Source: CAZXWK01 sp964644675
GTDB lineage: Bacteria > Actinomycetota > Coriobacteriia > Anaerosomatales > JAAXUF01
Length of the DNA stretch: 9,496 nt
NCBI GenBank assembly: GCA_964644675.1
Contig: CAZXWK010000060.1
Location: forward strand, 1-9,496
Direction: 5' to 3'
Shown here: positions 1 through 8,415 of the stretch, in pieces
How positions within the stretch are numbered: position 1 is the first letter of the stretch
Layout: each line of letters begins with the position of its first letter
The notes under the pieces: generated by a model
Seen by the model: only the letters and a program-made list of their open reading frames with translations
Told to the model about the DNA's origin: nothing
Databases searched by the model: none
Position numbers and translations under genes: made by a program

Positions 1-668
1 CCCGAGTAGTCGGCGAAGTAGCCGGCGACCAGCTCGGACTCGGCCTCGGGCAGGTCGAAGGGACCTCGGTTGAGCTCGGCGATCGACGCGATGAAGTACA
101 CGAGGAACCCGACCGCGGTCAGCGGGATCCACCACCAGTGCCACGCGTCGCGGATACCCACCGTCGAGATCGTCCCGCCGAGCAGGCACAGCGAGAGGAT
201 CGAGAGCGTCCGTGGCAGCTCGTAGCTGATCATCTGAGTCGCGCCACGGATTCCGCCGATCGACGCGTAGGTGTTCCGAGACGACCAGCCAGCGAGCAGG
301 ATGCCGATGACCGAGACCGCCGGGACCGCAAGGAAGAACAGCGCGCTCGCCGCGATGTTGAAGGGCGCCCAGCCGAACGCGAACGGGACCACCGCGAGCG
401 ATGCGGCAACCGGCACGAACACGATGAACGGCGCGACGCGGAAGATCCTCACGTCGGCTTGGGCGGGCGTGATGTCCTCCTTGAGCACCAGCTTCACCGT
501 GTCCGCGAGCGTTTGGAGCAGTCCGGCGGGACCCGCCTCCTGAGGTCCGAACCGCATCTGGATGCGCCCGGAGACCTTGCGCTCCCACCACACGCCGATG
601 AGCGCCGCGATCGCGATCAACAGCCCGGCGCCCAGACCGACGATGGCGCCCCAGACGAAGCCGTTCAC
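1..668 (-). CDS. nuoH: NADH-quinone oxidoreductase subunit H (NuoH), 3' end missing
   Basis: This is the membrane subunit of respiratory complex I that sits under the hydrophilic arm and forms much of the quinone-binding chamber. Only the first 222 codons are present; the gene runs off the left edge, and the family is usually about 330 residues or more. The family signature is clear: WWERKVSGRIQMRFGP at about residues 27-42, followed by LQTLADTVKLVLKED at 51-65. QMISYELPR lies at about 145-153, and the acidic quinone-chamber loop ELNRGPFDLPEAESELVAGY at 199-218. Hydrophobic membrane segments fall at about 4-25, 78-98, 106-127, 155-172 and 181-198. The GTG start at 668 overlaps the nuoD stop as GTGA and has GGAGG (676-680) 7 nt upstream. 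Following nuoD directly, it shows that nuoE, nuoF and nuoG are not in this operon position. Identification is secure. Confidence 0.96.
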   Translation of the reverse strand, partial: MNGFVWGAIVGLGAGLLIAIAALIGVWWERKVSGRIQMRFGPQEAGPAGLLQTLADTVKLVLKEDITPAQADVRIFRVAPFIVFVPVAASLAVVPFAFGWAPFNIAASALFFLAVPAVSVIGILLAGWSSRNTYASIGGIRGATQMISYELPRTLSILSLCLLGGTISTVGIRDAWHWWWIPLTAVGFLVYFIASIAELNRGPFDLPEAESELVAGYFADYS

Positions 669-1810
669 CGGTCCACCTCCCCGAACACCGGGTCGAGCGA
701 GCCGAGGATGACGACGAGGTCAGGCAGGGTGTGGCCGATCGGCAGGAACGACAGCAGCGCCATGTTGCAGAAGGCCGGCGAGCGAACCTTCATGCGGTAG
801 GGCCGCTCGGAGCCGTCCGAGACCAGGTAGACACCCAGAGAGCCGCGTGCGGACTCGATGTGGTCGTACGTCTCGCCGGGCGGGGGCGCGATCAGCCGAG
901 GCAGCGCGTCGCTCTTGACCGCCCCGCCGGGCATCTGCGCGATGGCCTGTTCGATGATCTTGACCGACTCGTAGCATTCGAAGAGTCGGCAGCGTCCTCG
1001 ATCGTAGGCGTCGCCGTTCTCGCCGACGATCACGTCGAACTCCATCCGCGGGTAGACCGAGTACGGGTCGTGCTTGCGCAAGTCCCAGTTGACCCCGCTC
1101 GCCCGCGCAGTGGGCCCGGACGCACCCCACGCGACAGCGTCCTCGGCGCTCAGCACGCCCACGCCCTTCATGCGGCCACGGGCGATGACGTTGCCGAAGA
1201 ACAGGCGGTCCATCTCGTCGAGCTGTGGCCGTACCCATTCGCAGTACGCGAGGACGTCTTCGATCCAGCCGTCCGGCAGATCGTTGGACACCCCGCCCGG
1301 GCGGACGTAGTTGTAGGTCAGACGCGAGCCGCACAACGACTCGAAGAACTCGACGATGCGCTCGCGGACGTCGAACGCGTACACGAACATCGAGAACGCA
1401 CCCGTGTCAGCCGCGGACGCCCCGATACCCATCATGTGGCTCGCGATGCGCTGGAGCTCGCACACGATCACGCGGATGTACTCGGCGCGCTCAGGCACGC
1501 GGATGCCCGCGAGGCGCTCGACCGAGCGGCAGTAGGCCCAGTTCGCGTACATGCTGCCGACGTAGTCGAGGCGGTCGGTGAGCGGCACTACCTGCAGATA
1601 CGTGCGGTTCTCGGCCATCTTCTCGATGCCGCGGTGCAGGTACCCGATCACCGGGTCGACCTTGGTGATCACGTCGCCGTCCAGGTGGACGATGACGCGT
1701 CCGACGCCGTGCGTCGAAGGGTGCGACGGGCCGACGTTGACCACGAGCTCTTCGACCGGATGTCCGGCGTCGTCAAGCACCGGTGTGCGCGATTCGATCT
1801 CGAGTGTCAC
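665..1810 (-). CDS. nuoD: NADH-quinone oxidoreductase subunit D (NuoD, 49 kDa subunit)
   Basis: NuoD is the 381-residue peripheral-arm subunit of complex I. It is related to the large subunit of NiFe hydrogenases and forms the quinone pocket next to cluster N2. The N-terminal loop reads VGPSHPSTHGV (26-36), followed by IGYLHRGIEKMAENRTY (55-71) and LTDRLDYVGSMYANWAYC (77-94). His34 and Tyr83 are 49 residues apart, the same spacing as the quinone-ligating His38 and Tyr87 of Thermus Nqo4, so the quinone site looks intact. The C-terminus ends in the conserved GSLDPVFGEVDR. I chose GTG at 1810 because GGGAGGG lies 6 nt upstream and the protein then begins at the family's usual position. The open frame extends to an ATG at 1936, but that would add 42 arginine- and cysteine-rich residues overlapping nuoC. 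The gap to nuoC is 16 bp; the stop overlaps the nuoH start. Confidence 0.97.
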   Translation of the reverse strand: MTLEIESRTPVLDDAGHPVEELVVNVGPSHPSTHGVGRVIVHLDGDVITKVDPVIGYLHRGIEKMAENRTYLQVVPLTDRLDYVGSMYANWAYCRSVERLAGIRVPERAEYIRVIVCELQRIASHMMGIGASAADTGAFSMFVYAFDVRERIVEFFESLCGSRLTYNYVRPGGVSNDLPDGWIEDVLAYCEWVRPQLDEMDRLFFGNVIARGRMKGVGVLSAEDAVAWGASGPTARASGVNWDLRKHDPYSVYPRMEFDVIVGENGDAYDRGRCRLFECYESVKIIEQAIAQMPGGAVKSDALPRLIAPPPGETYDHIESARGSLGVYLVSDGSERPYRMKVRSPAFCNMALLSFLPIGHTLPDLVVILGSLDPVFGEVDR

Positions 1811-1826
1811 GTCAGCCCTCCCCTCG

Positions 1827-2291
1827 TCAGATGTAGTCGGGACGCCGTATGAGGCGCTCGTCGGAGTAGTCCTTGCGCAGCGGGTGGCCCTCCCACTCGG
1901 GCGGCAGCAGGATGCGGCGCAGGTCCGGATGGCCATCGAAACCGATCCCGAACAGGTCGAAGACCTCGCGCTCCTGCCAGTTGGCCGCCGGCCACACCGA
2001 CACGAGCGACTCGACGTGCGCGTCGTCGCGCGGCACCTCGCTCTTCACGTAGACGGCGGCCGAGAGCGAGCGGGACTGGAGCCGATACACGAGCTGCAAC
2101 TTGTCCCCGCGGTCGACAGCGGTCACCATGCCGAGCCGATCGAAGCCCATGTCGTGCAGTTCGCGGGCGGTGCGCCCGACCGCTTCAGGCGCGACGGTGA
2201 TGATGACCTCGCCGAACTCCTCGTCCACGGACGGCGTGAGGTCCGGCGACAGCTCCACGAGCCGAGCGGCGAGCGCGTGAACGTCGTTCAC
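1827..2291 (-). CDS. nuoC: NADH-quinone oxidoreductase subunit C (NuoC, 30 kDa subunit)
   Basis: NuoC is a 154-residue peripheral-arm subunit of complex I that contacts NuoD and NuoB and carries no cofactor. The C-terminal family signature is present: NWQEREVFDLFGIGFDGH at about residues 104-121, then LRRILLPPEWEGHPLRKDY at 124-142. The N-terminal half is the usual alpha/beta 30 kDa domain. The protein is at the short end for the family and is a separate gene, not fused to nuoD as it is in E. coli. The GTG start at 2291 overlaps the nuoB stop as GTGA, which suggests translational coupling. The ribosome binding site is weak (GGCGGTGA about 8 nt upstream), which fits coupling. Confidence 0.95.
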   Translation of the reverse strand: MNDVHALAARLVELSPDLTPSVDEEFGEVIITVAPEAVGRTARELHDMGFDRLGMVTAVDRGDKLQLVYRLQSRSLSAAVYVKSEVPRDDAHVESLVSVWPAANWQEREVFDLFGIGFDGHPDLRRILLPPEWEGHPLRKDYSDERLIRRPDYI

Positions 2292-2920
2292 TCGCCGTCA
2301 CCGCCTTCGCGCGTGGCGTCGGCCGCCGAGACGGGCCCGCCCGCGGCCTGATCCGCCGTCGCGACTCGGGGCGCAACGGCCTGGGGCGCACCCGGCAGGC
2401 TGAGCTCGCGCGCGCGCCGGTGCCCCGGGGCGATGGACTCGGTGCGCACCAGCTCGCGCAGGCGCAAGACGCCGTCCTGCAGCGACTCGGGCCGCGGCGG
2501 GCACCCCGCGATGTAGACGTCGACCGGCAGGAACGTGTCGGCGCCCCGCACGACAGAGTACGTGTCGTAGTAGAAGATGCCGCCCGAGACGGTGCAGTTG
2601 CCCATCGCGACGACCCACTTGGGATCGGGCATCTGCTCGTAGAGCCGCAACACCGCCGGCTTCATCTTCTCGGTGATGGTTCCGGCCAGGATGATGACGT
2701 CGGTATGCCGAGGATCCGGCCGCGGGAACGTGCCCAGTCGATCGAAGTCGAACTTCGAGAAGGATGCGGCGATGAGTTCCATAGCGCAGCAGGCGGTCCC
2801 CATGGGAAACGCCCAGAGCGACTGCCCGCGCGACCAATCCACCAGGGCGTCCACGCTGGTCAGTATCACGCCGCCGCCCATGGACTCCAGTCCGGAGCCG
2901 ATCCGGTCTACGAGAGCCAA
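2288..2920 (-). CDS. nuoB: NADH-quinone oxidoreductase subunit B (NuoB, cluster N2 subunit)
   Basis: NuoB binds the terminal [4Fe-4S] cluster N2, which passes electrons to quinone. All four ligands are visible in a 210-residue product: the tandem Cys44-Cys45 (TACCAME), Cys109 (MGNCTVSGG) and Cys140 (AGCPPRPE). The TTG start at 2920 is preferred because AAGGGGG lies 7 nt upstream. An in-frame ATG at 2881 (residue 14) is the alternative and keeps every conserved residue. The longer open frame reaching 3136 is rejected because its extra N-terminus is only a shadow of nuoA. The reading frame overlaps the end of nuoA by 13 bp. After the conserved core, residues about 162-210 form an Ala/Pro/Gly-rich, probably disordered tail. 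NuoB tails vary between species (E. coli also has one), so this is not evidence of a different function. Confidence 0.96.
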   Translation of the reverse strand: MALVDRIGSGLESMGGGVILTSVDALVDWSRGQSLWAFPMGTACCAMELIAASFSKFDFDRLGTFPRPDPRHTDVIILAGTITEKMKPAVLRLYEQMPDPKWVVAMGNCTVSGGIFYYDTYSVVRGADTFLPVDVYIAGCPPRPESLQDGVLRLRELVRTESIAPGHRRARELSLPGAPQAVAPRVATADQAAGGPVSAADATREGGDGE

Positions 2921-3276
2921 TCGAGCGCCCCCTTCCGCCACGCGTAGAACAGCCCGAAAGCCAGGAAGAGGACGAACACGCCGACTTCCGCCGCGGCTAT
3001 CGGGTTGCCGCGGAGGACCGACGCGACCGCGAACAGGAGGACGGCCTCGGCGTCGAACAGCACGAACAGCATGGCGATCCCGGCGAAACGCAGCCGAGGG
3101 GACGCCCACGGCTCGCCGGCCTGCTCCATGCCGCACTCGAAGGGAGCTTCCTTGCCGGGACTGGGGTTACGCGGAGACAGGAGTGCGTTGGCGCCGAACA
3201 CCACGAGAATGAAGGCCGTCGCAGCCGTGGCGAGGCCGAGCACGAAGAGAATCCCCTGGGCATAGGCCCCCTGCAT
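2908..3276 (-). CDS. nuoA: NADH-quinone oxidoreductase subunit A (NuoA)
   Basis: NuoA is a small membrane subunit of complex I at the junction of the peripheral and membrane arms (ND3 in mitochondria). The 122-residue product has three hydrophobic segments at about 8-33, 64-88 and 95-114. Between the first two is the conserved loop FECGMEQAGEPW (46-57), including the ND3-type loop cysteine, Cys48. Glu47, Asp75 and Glu77 (FDAE) have the same spacing as Glu51, Asp79 and Glu81 of E. coli NuoA. The ATG at 3276 is chosen because AGGGGG (3281-3286) lies 4 nt upstream and the protein then starts just before the first membrane segment. The open frame continues upstream to 3369, but that stretch covers the promoter and leader. 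It is the first gene of the nuo operon. Confidence 0.94.
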   Translation of the reverse strand: MQGAYAQGILFVLGLATAATAFILVVFGANALLSPRNPSPGKEAPFECGMEQAGEPWASPRLRFAGIAMLFVLFDAEAVLLFAVASVLRGNPIAAAEVGVFVLFLAFGLFYAWRKGALDWLS

Positions 3277-3290
3277 CCAACCCCCTGCGT

Positions 3291-3344
3291 CTGTCTTCTC
3301 GGCGGATGGCCGAGAGCCGGTGACAGATGCCGCACCATGGCGGC
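3291..3344 (-). promoter_or_regulatory. Structured 5' leader of the nuo operon (two stem-loops)
   Basis: On the transcribed strand, two consecutive inverted repeats fill the space between the predicted start of transcription (about 3344) and the nuoA ribosome binding site (3281-3286). The first has arms 3340-3344 and 3329-3333 (GCCGC/GCGGC) around a 6-nt loop. The second has a perfect 7-bp stem, TCTCGGC/GCCGAGA (3309-3315 with 3297-3303), around a 5-nt loop. It is closed further out by CTGTC/GACAG (3322-3326 with 3291-3295) across an asymmetric internal loop. I do not recognise a known riboswitch. It could stabilise the mRNA or control nuoA translation. The pairing is seen in the sequence; function is inference. 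Confidence 0.4.
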
Positions 3345-3351
3345 GAAACAC

Positions 3352-3380
3352 AGTGTAGTGATGCCTCAAGACTTTGTAAA
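3352..3380 (-). promoter_or_regulatory. Sigma70-type promoter of the nuo operon
   Basis: On the minus strand, a -35 box TTTACA (3375-3380) and a -10 box TACACT (3352-3357) are separated by exactly 17 nt. They lie about 75 nt upstream of the nuoA start codon, in the 197-bp gap between the ABC-F gene and nuoA. Transcription would start near 3345. This is the most AT-rich stretch of the gap. An 18-bp dyad overlaps the -35 box, so the promoter is probably regulated. Confidence 0.6.
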
Positions 3381-3391
3381 GATTGTTACAA
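3374..3391. promoter_or_regulatory. 18-bp dyad over the nuo -35 box, possible Rex-like operator
   Basis: The sequence TTGTAAAGATTGTTACAA has perfect 6-bp arms (TTGTAA/TTACAA) around 6 nt, and the -35 box lies inside it. It resembles the redox repressor Rex consensus TTGTGAANNNNTTCACAA in length and in its outer TTGT/ACAA arms. The fifth base of each arm is changed symmetrically (G to A, C to T), and one inner base also differs. Rex senses the NADH/NAD+ ratio and is known to repress the nuo operon in Streptomyces, so target and position both make sense. No regulator gene is in the window, and another dyad-binding repressor is possible. Confidence 0.4.
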
Positions 3392-3406
3392 TGTACCGTG
3401 CCTGCG

Positions 3407-3442
3407 GGCGTCAGGCGAGGTCAGGACGGGTGCACTGACGCC
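3407..3442. repeat. Inverted repeat between the ABC-F gene and the nuo promoter
   Basis: Perfect 8-bp arms GGCGTCAG (3407-3414) and CTGACGCC (3435-3442) are separated by 20 nt. The repeat lies just upstream of the nuo -35 region and 32 bp past the ABC-F stop. It has no T-run, so it is a poor intrinsic terminator. It may be an upstream regulatory site or simply chance in GC-rich DNA. Confidence 0.3.
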
Positions 3443-3473
3443 GGATCCACCCGCGAGCCCGAACTGCGTCCCT

Positions 3474-5564
<2,091 letters not shown>

Positions 5565-5611
5565 AGCGGTTCAGTCTAGCACCAGCTCAGCCGACGTGGC
5601 GCACTCACACA

Positions 5612-5623
5612 CCGCGAACGCGG
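5612..5623 (-). terminator. Weak hairpin after the secreted-protein gene
   Basis: CCGCGTTCGCGG lies immediately after the TAG stop (5624-5626) and forms a 4-5 bp GC stem with a tiny loop. No T-run follows, so termination here is doubtful. The gap to the ABC-F start is only 59 bp, and read-through into that gene is plausible. Confidence 0.2.
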
Positions 5624-6811
5624 CTACTTCGTCGGCTTGATGTAGAGCGCGATCCCCCTGTAGCGGTACCGCTTCTTGTAGCGCGCCTTGAGGTAGGCGT
5701 TCTTCTCGGCCTGTGTGGTCACGAAGATCGGTGACTTGGCCTTGGTGTCGTGCAGGTAGTAGACCGGGACGGTGCCCGTCGAGGACGTCGAAGCGAGGAA
5801 CCCGATCCCCTTGTAGGTCAGACGCTTGCGCTGCTTGCGTCGCCACGACTCCTTCTGGGCGGCGGACTGCGTATAGCGGTAGCCGCCGGTCTTCTTGTCG
5901 AGGAAGGTGTAGATCGGGACCGTTTCCGTCGTGGGCGACGTCGCGACACTGAAGGCGACGCCCTTGTACTTGAACGTCTTGGATGAGCGCTTGATCAGTG
6001 CGATCCGCTGCGCGTAAGAAGACGTGTAGTAGAGGCTGCCGGTCTTGCGGTTCTGGAACCTGTAGACCGGCTTCAGACCCGGATCAGCGAACGGGTCACC
6101 GAACCACGTCCAGTAGATCCTCCAGAAGTTCGCGTTGCCAGACAGGCTGCCGGACTGCGCCGACAGGTCGCCGTACGGCACCTTCGCGCCGATGCTCGGG
6201 TTGTAGATGTAGAGCTTGAACGTCGAGATGTTGGCCGGCGTGAAGGTCACCTTGGGCTTGGCGTAGATGTCCGTCACCTTGGTGCCGGGCTTCCACAGTG
6301 GGATGTACGTCGTGGTCTTGCCCTCGCCGTAGCCGTCGAGCAGGCGCGCGCCGTTCCAGATCTGGTTCCCGAAGCCGGGATACTTGTTGGTGTAGGAGTT
6401 GGGGCACCCGGCGCCCACGGCTCGGTTGAGCGTCTGCGGGGCGAGCGAGGTCCGCGTGATGAGGCTCTGCTCCTTCTGCAGCAGCGTCAACATGACCTTG
6501 GGGCTGATGTTGTACGCCCGGCACGCCTCGTAGATGATCACCGATGCTGGCGCGCTGGGACCGCCGTCGTGTCTCGGGAACGACATGCTCTTCAGCGGTC
6601 CCGTGTTGGCGTCAAGGAACGCCTGGATCTCGCCGACGGACATCGAGTCGTACGCACGCATGTTCTCGTCGCTGATGATGTAGGCGGGGTCGAACTGCGC
6701 GGCGTTCGCCTGCGCGGGCGCGGCAACGACTACGGCCAGAGCGAACAGGATGAAGGTGCTCGCTGCGAAGAGGATGCGTCCTGCAGCAAGCGGACGTGTG
6801 GCGCGGGTCAT
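5624..6811 (-). CDS. Secreted protein: lysozyme-like domain plus three DUF5648-type repeats
   Basis: The product has 395 residues and is probably exported and bound to the cell surface. Residues 1-38 are a classical signal peptide: Arg-rich start, hydrophobic core at about 13-31 and a likely AXA cleavage near ANA-AQ (36-39). Residues about 40-240 resemble a domain of actinobacterial secreted proteins that I take to be lysozyme/transglycosylase-like. Landmarks are IISDENM, the helix SPKVMLTLLQKEQSLITR (103-120), GAGCPNS (134-140), YPGFGNQIWNGARLL (144-158) and a C-terminal FWRIYWTWFGDP (229-240). Glu114 is the best candidate for a catalytic acid. Three repeats follow (about 248-391) that match the DUF5648 pattern PVYxF...YxYTxxxAxK...YKGxxF; they are rich in Lys, Arg and Tyr and may bind cell wall or anionic polymer. 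The ATG at 6811 has GAGGTGA 5 nt upstream. Cell-wall hydrolysis is inference; the domain layout is visible. Confidence 0.82.
   Translation of the reverse strand: MTRATRPLAAGRILFAASTFILFALAVVVAAPAQANAAQFDPAYIISDENMRAYDSMSVGEIQAFLDANTGPLKSMSFPRHDGGPSAPASVIIYEACRAYNISPKVMLTLLQKEQSLITRTSLAPQTLNRAVGAGCPNSYTNKYPGFGNQIWNGARLLDGYGEGKTTTYIPLWKPGTKVTDIYAKPKVTFTPANISTFKLYIYNPSIGAKVPYGDLSAQSGSLSGNANFWRIYWTWFGDPFADPGLKPVYRFQNRKTGSLYYTSSYAQRIALIKRSSKTFKYKGVAFSVATSPTTETVPIYTFLDKKTGGYRYTQSAAQKESWRRKQRKRLTYKGIGFLASTSSTGTVPVYYLHDTKAKSPIFVTTQAEKNAYLKARYKKRYRYRGIALYIKPTK
5639..6070 (-). repeat. Three tandem DUF5648-type repeats within the secreted protein
   Basis: The C-terminal third consists of three units of about 43 residues, at residues 248-290, 299-341 and 349-391. 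Each begins PVYxF, PIYxF or PVYYL. Each has a middle YxYT-like or FVTT segment followed by a basic helix, and ends in YKGVAF, YKGIGF or YRGIALY. The units are diverged at the DNA level, so this is an old protein repeat and not a recent duplication. Confidence 0.75.
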
Positions 6812-6831
6812 GCGGTCACCTCGAAGATTCC

Positions 6832-6868
6832 CGGTGCCGGTCGACGACTGGTCTGCAGCGTGGCACCG
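6832..6868 (-). promoter_or_regulatory. Leader stem-loop of the secreted-protein mRNA
   Basis: Perfect 7-bp arms CGGTGCC (6862-6868) and GGCACCG (6832-6838) surround 23 nt. The 5' arm starts 7 nt past the -10 box, at the expected first base of the transcript, and the stem ends about 10 nt before the GAGGTGA ribosome binding site. It could protect the mRNA 5' end or affect translation. It has no similarity that I can see to a cyclic-di-GMP riboswitch. Confidence 0.35.
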
Positions 6869-6874
6869 CCCGGA

Positions 6875-6902
6875 AGTATAGCACTCTGGGGATTCTTGGC
6901 AG
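6875..6902 (-). promoter_or_regulatory. Extended -10 promoter of the secreted-protein gene
   Basis: On the minus strand the -10 box TATACT (6875-6880) differs from consensus at one base and is directly preceded by TGC, an extended -10 element (6881-6883). A partial -35 box CTGCCA (6897-6902) lies 16 nt upstream. The promoter is in the 137-bp gap after the HD-GYP gene, which indicates that the secreted protein has its own transcript. Confidence 0.55.
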
Positions 6903-6948
6903 ATGCGGCCGAAGCCTTCCCAGCACGTCGCACGCCAAGGACGAGCGT

Positions 6949-8271
6949 CTACACGTCGAGGAAGGCGAACTCCTCCGCGCCGACGACTCGCAGGCACGCG
7001 GCAGCGACTTCGACGTCGTAGAGGGTCCCCGTCCCCGATTCGATCTCGGCGAGCGCCGCTCGCACGCCGAGCGCCGGACGGTAGGGCCGGTGCGACATCA
7101 TGGCTTCGACCACATCGGCGACCATGAGTATCTTCGCCCCCGGGGTGATCTCGCTCGCGGTCAGCCCGCGCGGATAGCCGCTTCCGTCGCACCTCTCGTG
7201 ATGCTGACGCACCAGATCGGCGATCGTGGCGGGCATCGCGGCCGACGCGATGATCTCGTATCCCGCCTGCGCGTGCCGCTTCACCAGGTCGTACTCCTGC
7301 TCGTTCAGCCTCCGAGGCATCGAGAGTATCTCGACCGGTACCGAGATCTTGCCGATGTCGTGAAGCAAGGCGGCGATGCGGATGTCCTCGACATCTGTCG
7401 CCGAGAACCCCATGTCCGACGCGATGAGCGTCGCAAGCTGCGACACGCGACGCTGATGCCCGGCCGTGTAGGGGTCGCGGAGCTCCGAGAGCGTACCGAT
7501 GACGTCGATGATCGACGTGAGCTCCTTGTCGAGGCGCTCCATCTCCTTGCGCTCGGAGATATCGTGGTAGTTGAGCAGGACGCCGTTGATGATGGGGTCG
7601 GCGATCATGTTGGTGGCGGTGAGCTCGATCCAGCGGTAGCTGCCGTCTTTGCACAGGTAGCGGTACTCGACCGTGGTCGCCGCGCCGGGTTCCTGCACCA
7701 GCTCGAAGAAGGCCTTCTGCAACCACGCGACGTCGTCGGGATGCACCGTCAGCCAGCCGTCGGTGCCGATCAGGTCCTCGGGGTCCCAACCGAACCACTT
7801 CTTGATGTTGGGGCTCTTGTACTTCATGAACCCGTCGACGCCCATGATCCCTATGACGTCGCTGATGTTCGAGATCATCGCCGAGTGGCGTGCCTCGCTT
7901 TCGCGCAACGCCGCCTCGGCACGTCGGCGCTCGGTGATGTCGTGGATGACGAGCAGGGTCGCCTCGCGGTCGTCGTCGCTCACCCTCAGCGCGCGCACCT
8001 CCACCGGGAACACGTCCCCTCCGGCGCGGCGGTGCCGCTCTTCGAACGTGGAGGAGTGCTCGTCGTCCCCGCAGCCGGGCACGCGGGGCGTCCCGGCCTC
8101 GGGATCGCAAAGGTCTGCGAAGCCCCGTGACCGCAGCTCGTCGAGCGAGTACCCGTAGCACTCGAGGGCCGCGCCGTTCGCGTCGAGGATGCAACCCTCC
8201 TCGCCGACCAGCACGATGACGTCGCCGAGCTGCTCGAGTGCAGCTCCCGAGATGAACTGCCCGATCCTCAT
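6949..8271 (-). CDS. PAS-PAS-HD-GYP protein, probable cyclic-di-GMP phosphodiesterase
   Basis: The product is 440 residues long with no signal peptide or membrane segment, so it is probably a cytoplasmic sensor. Two PAS domains (about 10-112 and 128-240) each end in the DITER/DISER motif that joins PAS to an output domain. The HD-GYP domain (about 250-435) keeps its key residues: His272 (GHQRRV), HDIGK (304-308), His333 (KRHAQAGYE), HHERCDGSGYP (357-367) and Asp386 (VADVVEAMMSHRPYRP). HD-GYP enzymes hydrolyse cyclic-di-GMP, and this one looks active. The first PAS domain has four cysteines (27, 38, 55, 67) and a short Gly/Asp-rich stretch; the ligand is unknown. The ATG at 8271 has GGGAGGA about 5 nt upstream. 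The next gene encodes a secreted protein, which may hint at surface or biofilm control, but separate promoters weaken that link. Confidence 0.93.
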   Translation of the reverse strand: MRIGQFISGAALEQLGDVIVLVGEEGCILDANGAALECYGYSLDELRSRGFADLCDPEAGTPRVPGCGDDEHSSTFEERHRRAGGDVFPVEVRALRVSDDDREATLLVIHDITERRRAEAALRESEARHSAMISNISDVIGIMGVDGFMKYKSPNIKKWFGWDPEDLIGTDGWLTVHPDDVAWLQKAFFELVQEPGAATTVEYRYLCKDGSYRWIELTATNMIADPIINGVLLNYHDISERKEMERLDKELTSIIDVIGTLSELRDPYTAGHQRRVSQLATLIASDMGFSATDVEDIRIAALLHDIGKISVPVEILSMPRRLNEQEYDLVKRHAQAGYEIIASAAMPATIADLVRQHHERCDGSGYPRGLTASEITPGAKILMVADVVEAMMSHRPYRPALGVRAALAEIESGTGTLYDVEVAAACLRVVGAEEFAFLDV

Positions 8272-8304
8272 CTCGTCCTCCCGCCGTTGCGACTAGCGCC
8301 CAAG

Positions 8305-8325
8305 GACCGGCACTGCTGCTCGGTC
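8305..8325 (-). promoter_or_regulatory. Leader stem-loop of the HD-GYP mRNA
   Basis: Arms GACCG (8321-8325) and CGGTC (8305-8309) enclose a second short stem, GCA/TGC (8317-8319 with 8310-8312), with a 4-nt loop and a single bulged base. The structure starts 7 nt after the -10 candidate, at the expected transcript start. It is small and could arise by chance. Confidence 0.28.
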
Positions 8326-8331
8326 ACTCGA

Positions 8332-8337
8332 ATGATA
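8332..8337 (-). promoter_or_regulatory. Candidate -10 box of the HD-GYP gene
   Basis: TATCAT on the minus strand differs from consensus at one base and lies in the 144-bp gap between the transporter and HD-GYP genes, about 60 nt before the start codon. I see no convincing -35 box at 16-18 nt spacing, so the call rests on the -10 match and position. The rest of the gap shows nothing I can interpret. Confidence 0.35.
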
Positions 8338-8415
8338 CCCAGCGAGTCATGGGAGTGCGAGCGGCGCGACCGGTCATCTCGGCCAACACCGTGCCGAATC
8401 GCCTGAACCGGGTGT

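Noticed and set aside
1811..1936. An N-terminal extension of NuoD to an ATG at 1936
   Set aside because: It is an Arg/Cys-rich stretch lying inside nuoC. The GTG at 1810 has a strong ribosome binding site and gives the normal family N-terminus.
6812..6870. A possible cyclic-di-GMP riboswitch before the secreted-protein gene
   Set aside because: The leader is only about 57 nt and lacks the conserved GEMM core motifs. Only a simple stem is supported.
5624..8194. An 856-codon open frame across the secreted-protein and HD-GYP genes
   Set aside because: Its right-hand 460 codons are an Arg-rich shadow of the HD-GYP gene in another frame. Only the part from ATG 6811 has a signal peptide, a ribosome binding site and recognisable domains.
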